A stretch of DNA of 64,000 bases from Rhynchosporium graminicola (Eukaryota > Ascomycota > Leotiomycetes > Helotiales > Ploettnerulaceae): the NCBI GenBank assembly GCA_900074885.1, contig FJUW01000046.1, positions 398,736-462,735 of the forward strand, written 5' to 3'. Shown here piece by piece: positions 35,201-46,602 of the stretch; position 1 is the first letter of the stretch; the number at the start of each line of letters is the position of its first letter. Under the pieces are notes generated by a model. It did not search any database. It worked only from the letters and a program-made list of their open reading frames with translations, and was not told the DNA's origin. The translations under genes and the position numbers were made by a program.

Positions 35201-36840
35201 ATGGCAACCCACAGCAGCTATGCTCTCACTGAGTCTCACAAGGATGTAAGTTTGTCCCTCGCGTCTACCATTTGTGTCCTGTGAAATGGATGGTTGCACT
35301 TTGATATGAGACTGACCGACTCTTGCTATTAGTTGTTGGAGAAGTCCCTTCTCGACACCGACCCAGAGATCGCGGAGATTATGGTTAGTGATGCGTCAAT
35401 ACATTCGGAGCTTCCAATCAGAATGACTAACTTGGTTACTTTCACAGAAACTCGAGATCCAACGTCAAAGAGAATCAATTATCCTAATCGCCTCCGAGAA
35501 TGTTACATCTCGCGCCGTCTTCGATGCATTGGGATCCCCTATGTCCAACAAATACTCCGAGGGATACCCAGGTGCCAGATACTACGGTGGAAACCAGCAC
35601 ATTGACTCAATTGAGTTGACTTGCCAGGCTCGTGCTCTCACCGCATTCCATCTCGACAAAGAGAAATGGGGCGTTAATGTCCAGTGCTTGAGTGGCAGTC
35701 CTGCCAACTTGCAGGTCTACCAGGCTATCATGAGACCTCATGATAGACTCATGGGTCTTGACCTCCCTCATGGCGGCCATTTGAGTCACGGTTACCAGAC
35801 TGCCCAGCGAAAGTAAGACCACACCGTCTTTAGCATATGCTATGAGCTAACTGGATAACAGGATCTCTGCCGTCTCTACCTATTTCGAAACCTTCCCATA
35901 CAGAGTTAACCTCGAGACCGGTATCATAGATTATGACAGACTAGAGGAGAACGCCCTGATGTACAGACCTAAGGTCCTTGTTGCTGGTACTTCTGCCTAC
36001 TGCCGCCTGATCGACTACGCCCGAATGCGTAAGATCGCAGATCTCGTCGGTGCATACCTTGTTGTCGACATGGCTCACATTTCCGGTCTGATCGCCGCTG
36101 GTGTCATCCCAAGTCCTTTCGATCACGCCGATATCGTCACAACCACTACACATAAGTCACTCCGTGGTCCTCGTGGTGCCATGATCTTCTTCCGCAAGGG
36201 TGTCCGCAAGACTGATGCCAAGACCAACAAGGAGACCTTGTATGATCTCGAGGGTCCAATCAACTTCTCCGTCTTCCCAGGTCACCAAGGTGGTCCTCAC
36301 AACCACACTATCACTGCTCTCGCTGTTGCGTTGAAACAAGCTACCACCCCAGAATTCAAGCAATACCAGGAACAGGTCATAAAGAATGCTAAGGCACTTG
36401 AAGTTGAGTTTAAGAAGCGTGGGTACAAGCTTGTAGCTGATGGAACTGATTCCCACATGGTTCTTCTCGACCTTCGTGCACACCGCCTTGACGGTGCCCG
36501 TGTCGAGGCTGTCTTGGAGCAAGTCAACATCGCTTGCAACAAGAACTCCATCCCCGGTGACAAGTCAGCTCTCACCCCATGCGGTATCCGTATTGGTACT
36601 CCAGCCATGACATCCCGTGGTTTCGGCGAGGAGGCCTTCATCAAGGTCGCAGATTACATTGATCAGTGCATCAATATTTGCAAGGAAGTTCAGGGCGCAT
36701 TGCCCGAGGGCGACAACAAGCTCAAGGACTTCAAGGCCAAGGTCGCCGGTGGCGAGGTCGAGAAGATCAACGAGATGAGAAAGGAGATCGCTGCCTGGGC
36801 TGGTAGCTTCCCCCTTCCCGTTGAGGGCTGGAGAGTATAG
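35201..36840 (+). CDS. SHM2: serine hydroxymethyltransferase (cytosolic type)
   Basis: PLP enzyme converting serine and tetrahydrofolate to glycine and 5,10-methylene-tetrahydrofolate, the main entry to one-carbon metabolism. Four exons (35201-35245, 35333-35383, 35448-35812, 35862-36840) give 479 residues in frame. The N-terminus is [15 protein letters not shown] with no evident mitochondrial presequence, hence the cytosolic call. Hallmarks are [37 protein letters not shown] and the PLP-lysine segment [14 protein letters not shown] (Lys in THKSLRG), followed by the [12 protein letters not shown] segment and GGPHNHTI. The C-terminus [20 protein letters not shown] is typical. All splice sites are canonical and codon use is strongly biased, suggesting high expression. 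Confidence 0.97.
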
Positions 36841-37215
36841 ATAGTTTGTTATGTTTCCAAAGGCGCCTCGGAGTTATTCAACAAAAGCATGGATGCTGGG
36901 TGGGTCTTTTCTGGCTACTTCAACTCAGCCATATAGATACCACGGAGTAAAATGGACTGTACAATTTTTCGAGTAAAACAATGAATCATGCGAACAGCAT
37001 CCGACTTTGCTGCAACACTTGGCCTTCTCATTGTTTTAATGATAACATATTCTCGCTTAAGTCGATTAACCCGTGGCAGCTACACAGAATCTACATAATC
37101 CAACTTCCTTCGGCCATCAGCAGCTAGCAAGTCATGCACCTTGAAACAACGGGTACACTTTCTCTGTGTATGGATTCTAGAAGGATGAAGTTAGAAGCGA
37201 AGAGTATCTAAATTC
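36841..37215. other. convergent 3' region
   Basis: 3' flanks of SHM2 and the HNH gene; nothing else seen. Confidence 0.6.
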
Positions 37216-38214
37216 TCATCTAGCCTTCCACCTAACCTTCCCAACCCACTCCGCAAACCTTCTCACATCCTCCCTCGCGCATAACCTCTCCACCGTGAAG
37301 AGTTCCCTCGCCAAATCCTCCCCACTAGCAACCCTATGCACGAAACTATGACACGCTCTACACAGCCTACGCAGCGGGGGCTCATTAGCAGTTGCGTCTC
37401 GGTACATGTTTCAGGAGACTGAAAAGGCATGTCTGGATCAAATGACGAGACATCGAGAGGAAGAGAGAGGAAGAGATAGAGAGAGATGGCTTTTTCTTTC
37501 TTTGTAGCCCCGGTTACGCACCACGCCACGTTCTCCAACATATCCTCACTATGCCACCCCCTCTTCAGCACCTTCGCATGCGCGCTCCTCGGTATCAGGT
37601 GGTGATACGTGAGCGGGATCCACTCTCTTTCGCAAATCTCACATTCGGTAGCTTGTCTACCGGTCGTGCGTGGTGGTGGAGGGGGCGTGAGGAGAGTGCC
37701 GATGTAAGTGTTCAGAACGGGAGTGAGGTACTCGATGGGTGTTTTGAGAGCGGGGAGCAGTGAGTAGGTTGTTAGTGTGTCGGTTATCGCTGGTGGGAGG
37801 GCGGAGAGGATGGTGGTGTTCTGGGCTGGGGAGAGCGGGGAGGTGTAGAGCGTTTGAAGGGAGGGTGTGTTGAGCCAGGTGCTGTGGGTTAGGGTTCTGA
37901 GTGAGGGGGGGAGCGAGGTGAAGATCTCGGTGGCGAGGTACTGTGTTGGATGATGTTATATCAAGTGTTTACTTTCGACCTCTTTGCACGGCAAAATGGG
38001 TACGGAGTTTGGAGAATTGGCTTACGTCTATGAATTCGCCTAGCTCTTCGGCATCATTAGGCTCTTCTGCTTGTGTGACTGGCTTGATGGCATTTTTGCG
38101 TCCGCCTCGTGCTTTGCGAGGCGGCTTGGTGGGCGTGTTTGTTGATTTCTCGATTAGAGGTGTGGCGAGACAGTCTCGGAAGAGCTGGAAGTTGGACTCT
38201 TCTATATCGTTCAT
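37216..38214 (-). CDS. HNH-nuclease-domain protein (YisB-like fungal family)
   Basis: Exons 38026-38214, 37522-37940 and 37216-37366 sum to 252 residues in frame. The C-terminal domain has a zinc-binding HNH pattern: CEICER, then LTYHHLIPR with the catalytic HH, then LCRACHSFVHR. It ends in a REDVRRFAEWVGKVRWKAR segment common to fungal and bacterial uncharacterised members. The second intron must use the donor gtgcgt at 37521, because other choices break the AW-LCRACH join. The N-terminus is basic and low-complexity, perhaps nuclear. The role is unknown: HNH domains cut or bind DNA, but this family is uncharacterised as far as I know. Divergent from the HAD gene (about 280 bp). Confidence 0.75.
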
Positions 38215-38497
38215 TGTTGTAGCACCTCTGACATAGAAAATCGACAAAATCGGCGTCCATCACAAACCTCTTCTATCGTCAAGACCAGACCGGATCTAGT
38301 TAATTTCAAGGTATAAGATATGAATTCAGACACCGCTGCAAGTGTCTATTCTATTGTGTTAGACGCGGTACCCCGCATGCGTCATGACGACCCCGCTGTT
38401 AGTACCACTTTGAGCTTCTTCAATCTTCAACGACGTATCACAATCCCTTGTCATATTGTAATCAGGTCTGAAAGACTGAAACATATTACTGGAGAAC

Positions 38498-39373
38498 ATG
38501 GCTCCAAATACTGATATTGTCATTGCGTTCGACTTGTACGGCACGCTGCTTTCGACAGAGAGTATCGCGAAAGAACTCGCTAGCCACTTTGGAGATGAGA
38601 AAGCTCAGTCGATTGCTGCTTTATGGCGAAGGTAAGTCGAGTGCTTTGGGTCTAGACATGGGATTTACATTTGACTCAAGGCCTGTTACAGATTTCAGTT
38701 GGAATACACGTTCCGAATGAACAGCATGGGTGAGCTCTTGTCAAATGATCAGACCCGAAACAAGTACTGAAGATGGTAACTAGGACTCTACAAGCCCTTC
38801 TCAGACATCACAAACGCATCACTCAAACACGCTCTCGCCGAGTCCTCCGTGTCACTCTCAGATGAAAATATAAAGTCTCTCATGAAAGCCTACGATTCCC
38901 TCGGCACCTTCCCAGACGTAGCTCCGGGGTTGCAAGCCATCGCCTCAGACTCGAGTATAAGCGCCTACGTATTCTCCAACGGCACCGATGCCATGGTCGG
39001 ATCATCTGTCAAGCAGTCTCCCTCCTTATCCTCTCACGCCTCGGTCTTCAAAGATCTCATCACAGTACAAGATGTGAAGGCTTACAAACCGCATTTGAAA
39101 GTGTATGAGCATTTATTGAAGAGAGTTGGGAAGGAAGGTGATGCGGGGAGTGTGTGGTTGGTTAGTGGGAATACGTTTGATGTCGTCGGAGCTAGAGCCA
39201 TTGGGATGCAGGCTGCATGGGTTGATAGGAAGGGTGGACATCATGGGATGGGTGGTTGGACGGATCAGTTGGGAACGTTGGCGAGTGGTGGACCGACGAT
39301 TGTGGTTGATGGTGTGAAGGGCGCGGTTGAGGGGATCAAGGAGTGGATGCAGGAGAATGGAGTGAAGAAGTGA
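38498..39373 (+). CDS. haloacid dehalogenase-like hydrolase (type II family)
   Basis: Exons 38498-38631, 38692-38729 and 38784-39373 encode 253 residues. HAD motif I is FDLYGTLLST (nucleophile Asp), motif II VFSNGTDAM, motif III lysine in VKAYKPHLKVYEHLL, and motif IV VWLVSGNTFDVVGARAIGM, which has the SxxxxD arrangement of L-2-haloacid dehalogenases. The cap segment WRRFQLEYTFRMNSMGLYKP is also like that family. Such fungal enzymes may hydrolyse 2-haloacids or phosphate esters; the substrate cannot be read from sequence. Motif I directly follows the N-terminus, supporting the start at 38498. Divergent from the HNH gene. Confidence 0.88.
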
Positions 39374-40752
39374 TGTACTATAACGAAAGTTAGGTGCTGG
39401 GTTGAGTGTACAAAGTGTGGACCAAAAATGTGGACGAAGAATGATTCCAGGCCGAAGTTTTTCAAGGGCTATTCCCTCCAAGTCCACGCATATCTCTCCT
39501 TTTTCGTGGTTGTAGTGAGCTACGGTGAAAAGTTGATGCAAGGACTGAACGTTGAGACGAGCGAGAAATCTCGATTCGAGATGTAGGAGGGGTTATACTT
39601 GAAGCCAGTCTCTATCTGAATGTGTCTTTTTTCTTCGATCTTCGATTTCGATTTTGCTGCCTGTCATTGATTTGTCGGAAGATGCAGCGAGGAAGGCTTT
39701 TTTGGGCCCGAAGCCTCTTAGTCTACGAGGAAGGAAGGAAGGAAGGAGCGCCTCTCGAGACGACGCGACCATTCAGGAATAGTCGACAGGACAAATATGG
39801 CAAGGGACCTGCGTACTACTAAGTATTCTAATGGGCAACAGACGATTGGCTCACTAATGATCGAGCGTCAACTTTCGTTCCAAGGATTTGATATCTGCAA
39901 ACTCGGGTTCATTCGCGTACAGACAATAAGTATACTGGGGTAAGCAGCCTCCTGGAAGGTAAGATCTCCGAAACGGCACTGTTATTGCAGATGATTGCAT
40001 CGTCAGGTGTCGTCGTCGTCGAGTGTACTGCTCAAGTTCTCTGATTCCAAACCCTATGCCACGCTTGCGTCGGAAGTATGATTATGGCTGCGTCATATCC
40101 GTATACTAAACGAGCACTTGCTCTCGAATGTGCCACTGGGAAGATGTCCTTCCTCCGTCATGGTATAAGTCTCGAAGCTCTTAAGACGTAACAAGTCCTT
40201 CTCGCGCGAAATCTCATGGTTGTTCGCTAGAACACCCGCTCAGATGTCTAGCCCTGATGCTAAGGACCTGCGGCAAAATTCCCTAGTGAGATTCGATGAG
40301 CAGATCCTTTTTACAGTCGAGTCCTTGATTTCAAGAAGATGCAAACATTTTGCTAGTCAAAACGATCAAGTTCTTTGGATATACTTTCCTTTCACTGAAC
40401 GTGAGTGTTGTTGCCCAGATCTCGGTTAACACGCCAGGATGTGCGTGCGTGTAAGGTAGGTATTCTCGCAAAAATCGATACGTAAGAATATCTCCCGACT
40501 GATAACCTTGCATTTGCATCCCATTCTTCCAAGGTTTGCCATGTAGGCCTACAGTACTCCATCATGTACCCCCCTCTGCAAATTTTCTGCATCTCAAACC
40601 ATCTCTGCCTCACCACCTTGTGATCCTCGACTTAAGCAATTTGAGTGTGGCACACCGTATCCAGGATCTCATATTCATAGGAGCGACCTTGTGGAACTCT
40701 TTGTGCGATTTCTAACCCGTCCCGAAAGAGGTCGGTTTCGCTGGGATCCAGC
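39374..40752. other. 1.4-kb intergenic stretch
   Basis: No recognised gene; includes the promoter of the bZIP gene. A GGAA/AGGA-rich tract occurs near 39731-39748. Confidence 0.5.
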
Positions 40753-41754
40753 ATGTCGGAAAGTGGGGTATCGTCACGACGTACCGAGAGTGATGTTGAT
40801 ATTGACAACGACGAGGTGCGAGGGAATCGTACACTTTCGGCCTGTTCGCCTGCTACGCCTTCTACAGGCATGAGAAAGGGGAAAGGAGGACGTAAAGTTG
40901 TATGTGACCAATTCAGCTCCACTTTCGCTTCAAATCAAATCAAATCCTCCTCGTCGATGTCTCGAATCGTGTAGGAAAACATCTGAGAGAGTAAGCGACG
41001 CTAACGCTTGTAAATAGTTGTTCCCCTCCGCGGAAGAGAAAAAGCAACGCAACAGGGACTCTCAAGCCGCCTTCCGCTCACGCCGGAAGGAGCACATAAC
41101 GGAGCTAGAAAATATCGTGCAGGAGCAGAAGGAGGAAATACAAGAGTCGAAAAATGCACATGCCGGTGCTAAGGAAGAGGTCTTGATATTGAAGTATAAG
41201 AATTCTCTGCTTGAGAGGATTTTGCTTGAACAAGGTATGTTTGAAAGCAGGGTAGTGAGCGTGAAATGTGAGAGGATAGATTGTGCTGATACGAGATAGG
41301 AATTGATGTCAATGCGGAGCTGAATAATATCTTGGTCTTTCCACTACGATTGCCTGAGAAGCGAGTTCGCAAGGAGAGAGCTCTTGCGAGACAGAATCCT
41401 GAAGTTGCACCAGCGAAGAAAGCTGTTGCTGTAACTTCTCCAGCAAATTCTACATCCGCATGCTGCCACTGCTCTTCATCCAGGAAACACTCGAGTCCCA
41501 TATCACAGTCCAGCAGTCCGGAAATTCCAGTTGAAGAAACATGTGCCACCACCACGCAACTAACGACGCGCAAACGAGCACGGCAAAGTTCGGACATCAC
41601 CACCGACACAACAGCTCACAAACGCCCACGATCCTTCCGCAAACACCGAGACCATACTCAAACTCGTTCTCCAAACACCAGAGATCTCGGCAAGTACCCC
41701 CATCACCGCCCACCCCACAGCCCCCTCCGAAGAACTTCTTTGGTCCTAGATTGA
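40753..41754 (+). CDS. bZIP transcription factor (C-terminus uncertain)
   Basis: Exons 40753-40899, 41018-41234 and 41300-41754 give 272 residues. The basic region is KKQRNRDSQAAFRSRRKEH, with the Asn and Arg of the bZIP DNA-contact signature. It is followed by a leucine-zipper-like heptad segment (LENIVQEQKEEI, then ILKYKNSLLERILLEQ) and GIDVNAELNNI, a tail seen in a class of filamentous-fungal bZIPs. After about residue 190 the sequence is Ser/Thr/Pro-rich, and three frames compete between 41540 and 42262. The frame ending at 41754 is the simplest, but a hidden intron or a shift could connect to a C-terminal DFDFDFEAGFSFGAG stretch (about 42160). Targets cannot be deduced. Confidence 0.82.
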
Positions 41755-42265
41755 TCCCATCTTCTAGCACCCGATACATACGCCGCGCTTCCCACTCCCT
41801 CAAGTACCACGCCAAGCACCTCATGGGCACACACGCATACACACTCGCAGGAAGAGTTTCCCGAACTCTTCCCACCAACCTCAGCAAAGCTCGGCAAGTA
41901 CCCTCCCCATACACCCTCCGTGACATACATCCGGACTCTGTTCGTCCTAGACTGAAAACATGCGTACAGATTCGCGCACTGCCGCATCAACTTTAACTTC
42001 CACATCACTCACCTCAGCGCCAACAATCCCAATCAGCATCGACGACTCGTCGTCCAGCTTTCAGAGCGTGGCACCTCGTTCGGTCTCTCTAGCCCAGCAC
42101 GAGAACCGAGCTGCCAAAAGTCAAGAGCATGAGAGCATGAGGGCAGCACTTGATTTCGACTTCGATTTCGAAGCGGGTTTCTCATTCGGGGCTGGTCTTG
42201 CGGATCCGGTGCGCGGAGGGTTCGATATGGATCTGGGGTTTCTGGGCTCGGTTTCTGTCTGATGG
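41755..42265 (+). other. possible 3' exons of the bZIP gene
   Basis: Open frames at 41541-41996 and 41960-42262 in other frames run on from the bZIP exon. The last reads SLTSAPTIPISIDDSSSSF and AALDFDFDFEAGFSFGAG, ending GFLGSVSV. The acidic-aromatic composition resembles an activation domain. No clean splice pair links them. Confidence 0.4.
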
Positions 42266-42576
42266 GGGCAGGTCCGACAGAAAAGTGGGGGTTCGGAGAG
42301 GCATACTGGAGCCTCGAAGCCTCGCCTTTGTTTGGGGGAGGGTTAATCTATATCTTGTTATGTTGTTTGCTTGGATTGTTGAACTTGATACGAAAATTCA
42401 CGAGTATTGCTCTTAGCTTAAAGCGAATCAATTAAGATGGCTTTCCCGCATCCGCGTCTTCATTTCGCTACCATCTTGTGCTGCCTGTGCAGTGTGTTGT
42501 AGACTGATACTGTAAGTATAGATAGATCTGCGTATTGCGCACTTTCAAACAAAAACTCGATCTCGTGAAAGTAGGA

Positions 42577-42790
42577 TTGACGAGGAATACGACGACAGCA
42601 TCTTGAGTGTCTGGGCTCCAGAGCTGCCTCTGCCTGTTAATGTTCAGCTGGTGCGCCAGCTTGAGAATAATGCCGCAGCGAGCACGACCCAAGGGCAGAT
42701 GAAAGAAGACAGCTTCGATTTTGACGACGCTTGACTTCGAAGCAGACTTCTCATTGGGAGGCTTTTGTTTGGGAGCATTTCACATGAAGA
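42577..42790 (+). repeat. diverged partial copy of the bZIP 3' tail
   Basis: The segment GACTTCGAAGCAGACTTCTC near 42730 resembles the TTTCGAAGCGGGTTTCTCATT stretch near 42165-42185, and the preceding GATTTTGACGAC resembles GACTTCGATTTC. An open segment 42577-42735 (IDEEYDDSILSVWAPELP ... DSFDFDDA) precedes it. It looks like a decayed local duplication. Confidence 0.4.
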
Positions 42791-43659
42791 TTTGGTTGAA
42801 AAGGTCATAACTATTCATCACAGTTTCTGTCAATCGCCTAGTCTCAAAATATATACAAGAATCGAAAAGAAGTAGAATCGTTTCAAAAGCCGCTATGTTG
42901 TCAGAACAGAAAATATCACAGAGAAGGGAAGGACGAAGAAACTCAACAGAGCGCCAGATCAAATGTCTTTTCCTTTCCGGTCCAACTAGACTGACTGTTC
43001 TCTCCATACAGGCGACAAAGATCCGTACCCTATAGTCATGCCATAAGCAATACACTTTTGTGCTAATGTCGTCGCTCGTACCAAAGGCTGGCAAGGCGCG
43101 ACTCAAATAGGTATGAATTGCCTGCGGCCTTGAATCGCCGTAAGATAAGGACACCTGTCAGAAGGGTACCACCAGGACAGCCTCCTCCGATGATACATGG
43201 TATATTGTATAAGCAAGAATGCATGCTAACCAAGGGAATGATCAATCGGAGGAGTCCGGCACCTCCGCCTGAAGAACATCTATCTGTAGACTCCGGCTGC
43301 TTCCTAGAAAGCCTCATGGATCCTCCCTACATCTATCCACAACCGAGCATGGTAAACACACAAACTCCCACCGATCCACCACGCGGTTGATGCAAAAAAG
43401 ACACATTAAAGACATTGAATACAAAGGAGAAAAAGAGCGCCGAAGGTTGCCGAGCGACCAGAAGTTGGGGATGCCGTGTACTTCGGGGTATTAGGTGCTT
43501 CAACAATAGGCTGATATTCGCGAGTAGGGCGCATTCCAAACATCAATTGAGTATCCTTCGGCGGTAAGTGAGAAACTAGCAAGGCTACGGACCAAATTGG
43601 CGCACAATCGTTCAGGATACGCACGAGAAAAACGCCCAGTAGATTGACAGCGGGAGCTT
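42791..43659. other. region between the bZIP tail and the SUN gene
   Basis: No convincing gene. The plus-strand frame 43118-43390 is Pro-rich without motifs and lies antisense to the SUN gene's 3' flank. Confidence 0.45.
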
Positions 43660-45077
43660 CTAGTGGAACTCGAATGTGGCTTTACCTGTGACCGCGACCT
43701 ACCATTATTAGCAAAGCACCGGGGTAGATCAGGGGCTGAGCTTACTGTGCATCCAGTTGGCGACTCAACTCCATTGCTGTAGTACTTGCCGGTTCCACCT
43801 TCGTACGAACATTTGCCGCTGACATCTCCTTTAATCTTGATATCGAAGTCCAGCACGCCGTCGGGGTTGGTTGGCTTGTTGGGGAAAATTGAGATGAAGG
43901 TCTGACCATCCTTTGATCGTCCGACGCCGACGTTGACGGGAGCATAGTTACCCTTATTGGATCCAGGAGTTGACCATTGGCAAGCTTCCTCGACACTGAT
44001 ACCTGAAGGATTGATGTAGTATTGGGCGGTAGTTGCCATTCCTTGCCAGACATACCCGGTCGCTGAATCAGGGTTCGTGATTTCAACTGTTGCTCCGGGA
44101 GCGACATTGGTGAAATCAGTCTCACTCTCAGTGCCAGGGTAATCAGTACGGCAGACAGCAACATTCTTCTTCAGCTTGTTGTAAGCCTTGACACCACCTG
44201 CTCCGGCCATGCAGAGAGAGGGGTAGCCTTCCCGGGTGAGCTCGAGCTTTCCCTCGCTGTTGCAGAGGAGACCTCCAATGGTCTGTCCACTGCCTCCTTG
44301 CGTCGCGGGCCATTGAGCCTTTTGGTACCCAGGCCCGCAGGAATAAGTGCAAAACGAAATCGGTTGGCAACCTTGCCCAGAAATAGCAGTCTCGATATAG
44401 TTGATGGCAGCGTCACCAACACTGTATGATGGAGTCTTTTGGACACCGAGAAATCCACCAAGTCCTAGCCAAGGGGCAGGCACTGCTCCGTACTTGGTCA
44501 AGGCATCGAAATCATGACAGTCAATCTTTCCACTAGGGAACTTTGCGTTGATACCACTAGCGCCACTGTTGTCAGAACTGTTGTCAGAGCTGTTGTCAGA
44601 GCTGTCGTCAGAGCTGCTGTCAGAGGAAACCTCAGCAACTGAAGGAGCCTTAACTGGTTCAGGAGCCTTGACGGGTTCAGGCGCCTTGACAGGTTCAGGA
44701 GCCTTGACTGGTTCGGGAACTGGAGTTGAAGGTGGGGGTGGGGGTGCCGGGTATGTTGTTTGTGCTGGGGGTGTTGAGGTTGACGTAGAAATGGAGCTAG
44801 GCTTCTGCTCCAAGAACTTTGCTTCCGGGTTTGGAGGAGGGTCGGCAGCATTGATCTTGTCCCCTAGAAGGACGTATTTCCCGGTCTTCAGGCCATCTTC
44901 AACCTCGGTCCATGGGATAATTTCTCCATTCAGCTCGTAAACGGTGACGACTGGTCCTGGAACCGTGACAATATCGACACCCTCGGGAGAAGCGTGTCGG
45001 AGAGCATGTTTGTGAGGATGTTTATGTGCCAAGGAGAGAGAGGCTGCGCTGAGGAGCGCAAGGTGGGAGAACTTCAT
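43660..45077 (-). CDS. SUN-family cell-wall protein (Sun4/Uth1 type)
   Basis: Secreted glucan-binding or glucosidase-like wall protein used in septation and wall remodelling. Exons 43746-45077 and 43660-43698 give 456 residues. A signal peptide (MKFSHLALLSAASLSLAHK) is followed by a Pro/Ser region with four EPVKAP repeats and SSDNSSDNS runs, then the SUN domain from about residue 195. The domain has the Cys pattern IDCHDF, GCQPISFCTYSCGPGYQKAQ, GGLLCNSEGKL, LCMAGAGG and VCRTDYPGTE, then GKCSYEGG and GCT. The small last exon is needed: splicing at 43746/43698 ends the protein GCTVAVTGKATFEFH, like other SUN proteins, whereas reading through gives an unrelated 80-residue tail to 43500. Confidence 0.93.
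44640..44718 (-). repeat. tandem 18-bp repeat encoding EPVKAP
   Basis: Four near-identical 18-bp units in the SUN gene linker encode EPVKAP. Such repeats vary in number between strains and are probably wall-spacer sequence. Confidence 0.85.
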
Positions 45078-45880
45078 TGTGAAGAAGGTATTCCTGAAAT
45101 ATGGTTTGTACTAAAGACTATTGCAGGTCTCTCGAAGACTGTCGGACGAATAATTCAACCTGAATATGTTCAACAAATGTAATCTGAAGCCGTCGTGGAG
45201 GAACTATCGCGGTCAAAGACTACAAGAAGAGGGTTAGCTGTTTGTTCACCTGAGACCGCGTAGTGTGATTTCTTGCTCGAACTCCAGCTACTGCCTGCCA
45301 TCTTGATGATTCACAACCGCCGACCAGATTCCTGTGACAGATTCGAAGATATCGCATAAAAATATGAACTCGAAGCGATAGGAGACATGTACGTACCTTG
45401 ACTGGTGACCGGACACGACTGTTGACTTGACACTTCCGAAAGCAGGAATGGTGTTGGATCGTATGTACGCAATGTAGGATTCTGAGGTCGTGAGGATGCG
45501 TTTGGTCGATAGTTGATTGATTGATTCTCACGCGCAAGGCAAGGATTCCGAATAATTCGCTGTTCCAAAGGAATGTGATGGAGAGTTTCGACGAAATGAC
45601 GAAAACTTCTCAGTTGGAGGGAATGTTGTTGAGAAAGGGAGGGGAAATGGCTGGTCCTGGACTGAGATCTGGGAACCAAATGGCCGTGGCTAACGAACGG
45701 GCGACAGGCGGAGACTTGGAGGGCTGGAGGGAAGGGGAACCTTATCAAGAAAGAAAGGGTGAGAGCAAGGCCAAACGCGAAATTGAGGCTTCGCTTAGTC
45801 CGGCCTTAGCTCGAATGCGCTTTCCTGATTCGTTGCACCGGCCAATTTAGACTCGGCAGGGGGTTGCACAGGGGTGAAGA

Positions 45881-46086
45881 GGAGATGAGATGAGATGGAG
45901 ATGGAGATGGATATGGATATGGATGAATATGGATATGGATGTGGATATGGATACCTTCGTATGGATATGGTATGGGAATGGAAATGGAAATGGAAATGGA
46001 AATGGAAATGGAAATGGAAATGGAAAAGTATATGGCGAGGGATGTATATGGATGGATGGATGGATGGATGGATGGATGGATGGATG
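45881..46086. repeat. compound microsatellite (GAGAT, GGATAT, GGAAAT, GGAT)
   Basis: Successive arrays: GAGAT-like units to about 45900, imperfect GGATAT at 45908-45972, eight or so GGAAAT units at 45975-46026, and about nine GGAT units at 46049-46086. Because few units contain stops, several frames on both strands stay open. Confidence 0.95.
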
Positions 46087-46576
46087 AATTGGTGGATGCG
46101 AACGGGATGAACTGCCAGGGACAGAATGAGGAGACAAGACGTTGATAACACAAGAGTCAAGACGTTGATATGTCAATCAGAAAAGGACTCGAATGTTGAG
46201 ACTACCCTATCTATTTACAATACTCTCCGGGATACATATACATATGCGTACGCTGTTATAAGTCCTTTGCTGGTTATCTGTAAGTACCTACCTACCTACT
46301 AACAACCCGCGGAAAATAAACACCATCACCAGGTGAATAATCAGACGACGAAGGTTCAATAACCAGGCACCGCAGCACCGATCTATACCTACAGCAGGTA
46401 GTCGTATTAATTAGACTTTGGAGCAACCAAACCGGTCCAGAACCAGAACCTGGCAACCATGACCTCGTTGGCGCCCATGCTCAGTTCCCCCCGGTGCTCA
46501 GGCAAAGCGGTGGCAGATCTTGATCGCCCCCAACTCAAATCTCCGTCCCAAGCCTGGCGATACTCGTATCCATTTG

Positions 46577-46602
46577 CTAACTACCTAGTAGTAGGTAGTT
46601 AG
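46577..46602. repeat. 11-bp perfect inverted repeat
   Basis: CTAACTACCTA and TAGGTAGTTAG flank a 4-base loop (GTAG), giving a possible hairpin inside the gene-poor region. Confidence 0.85.

Noticed and set aside
43500..43659. SUN protein reading through to a stop at 43500
   Set aside because: Splicing at 43746/43698 gives the family-typical end at 43660, so the longer tail is intron read-through.
44640..44718. Regular repeats that might look like a CRISPR-type array
   Set aside because: They are 18-bp coding repeats in frame (EPVKAP) inside the SUN gene; no spacers and a eukaryotic context.
44548..44940. Plus-strand open frame rich in Ser, Gly and Leu
   Set aside because: Antisense of the SUN gene repeat linker.
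45806..46176. Long repetitive open frames in three registers on both strands
   Set aside because: They are produced by stop-free microsatellite units and have no non-repeat coding part.
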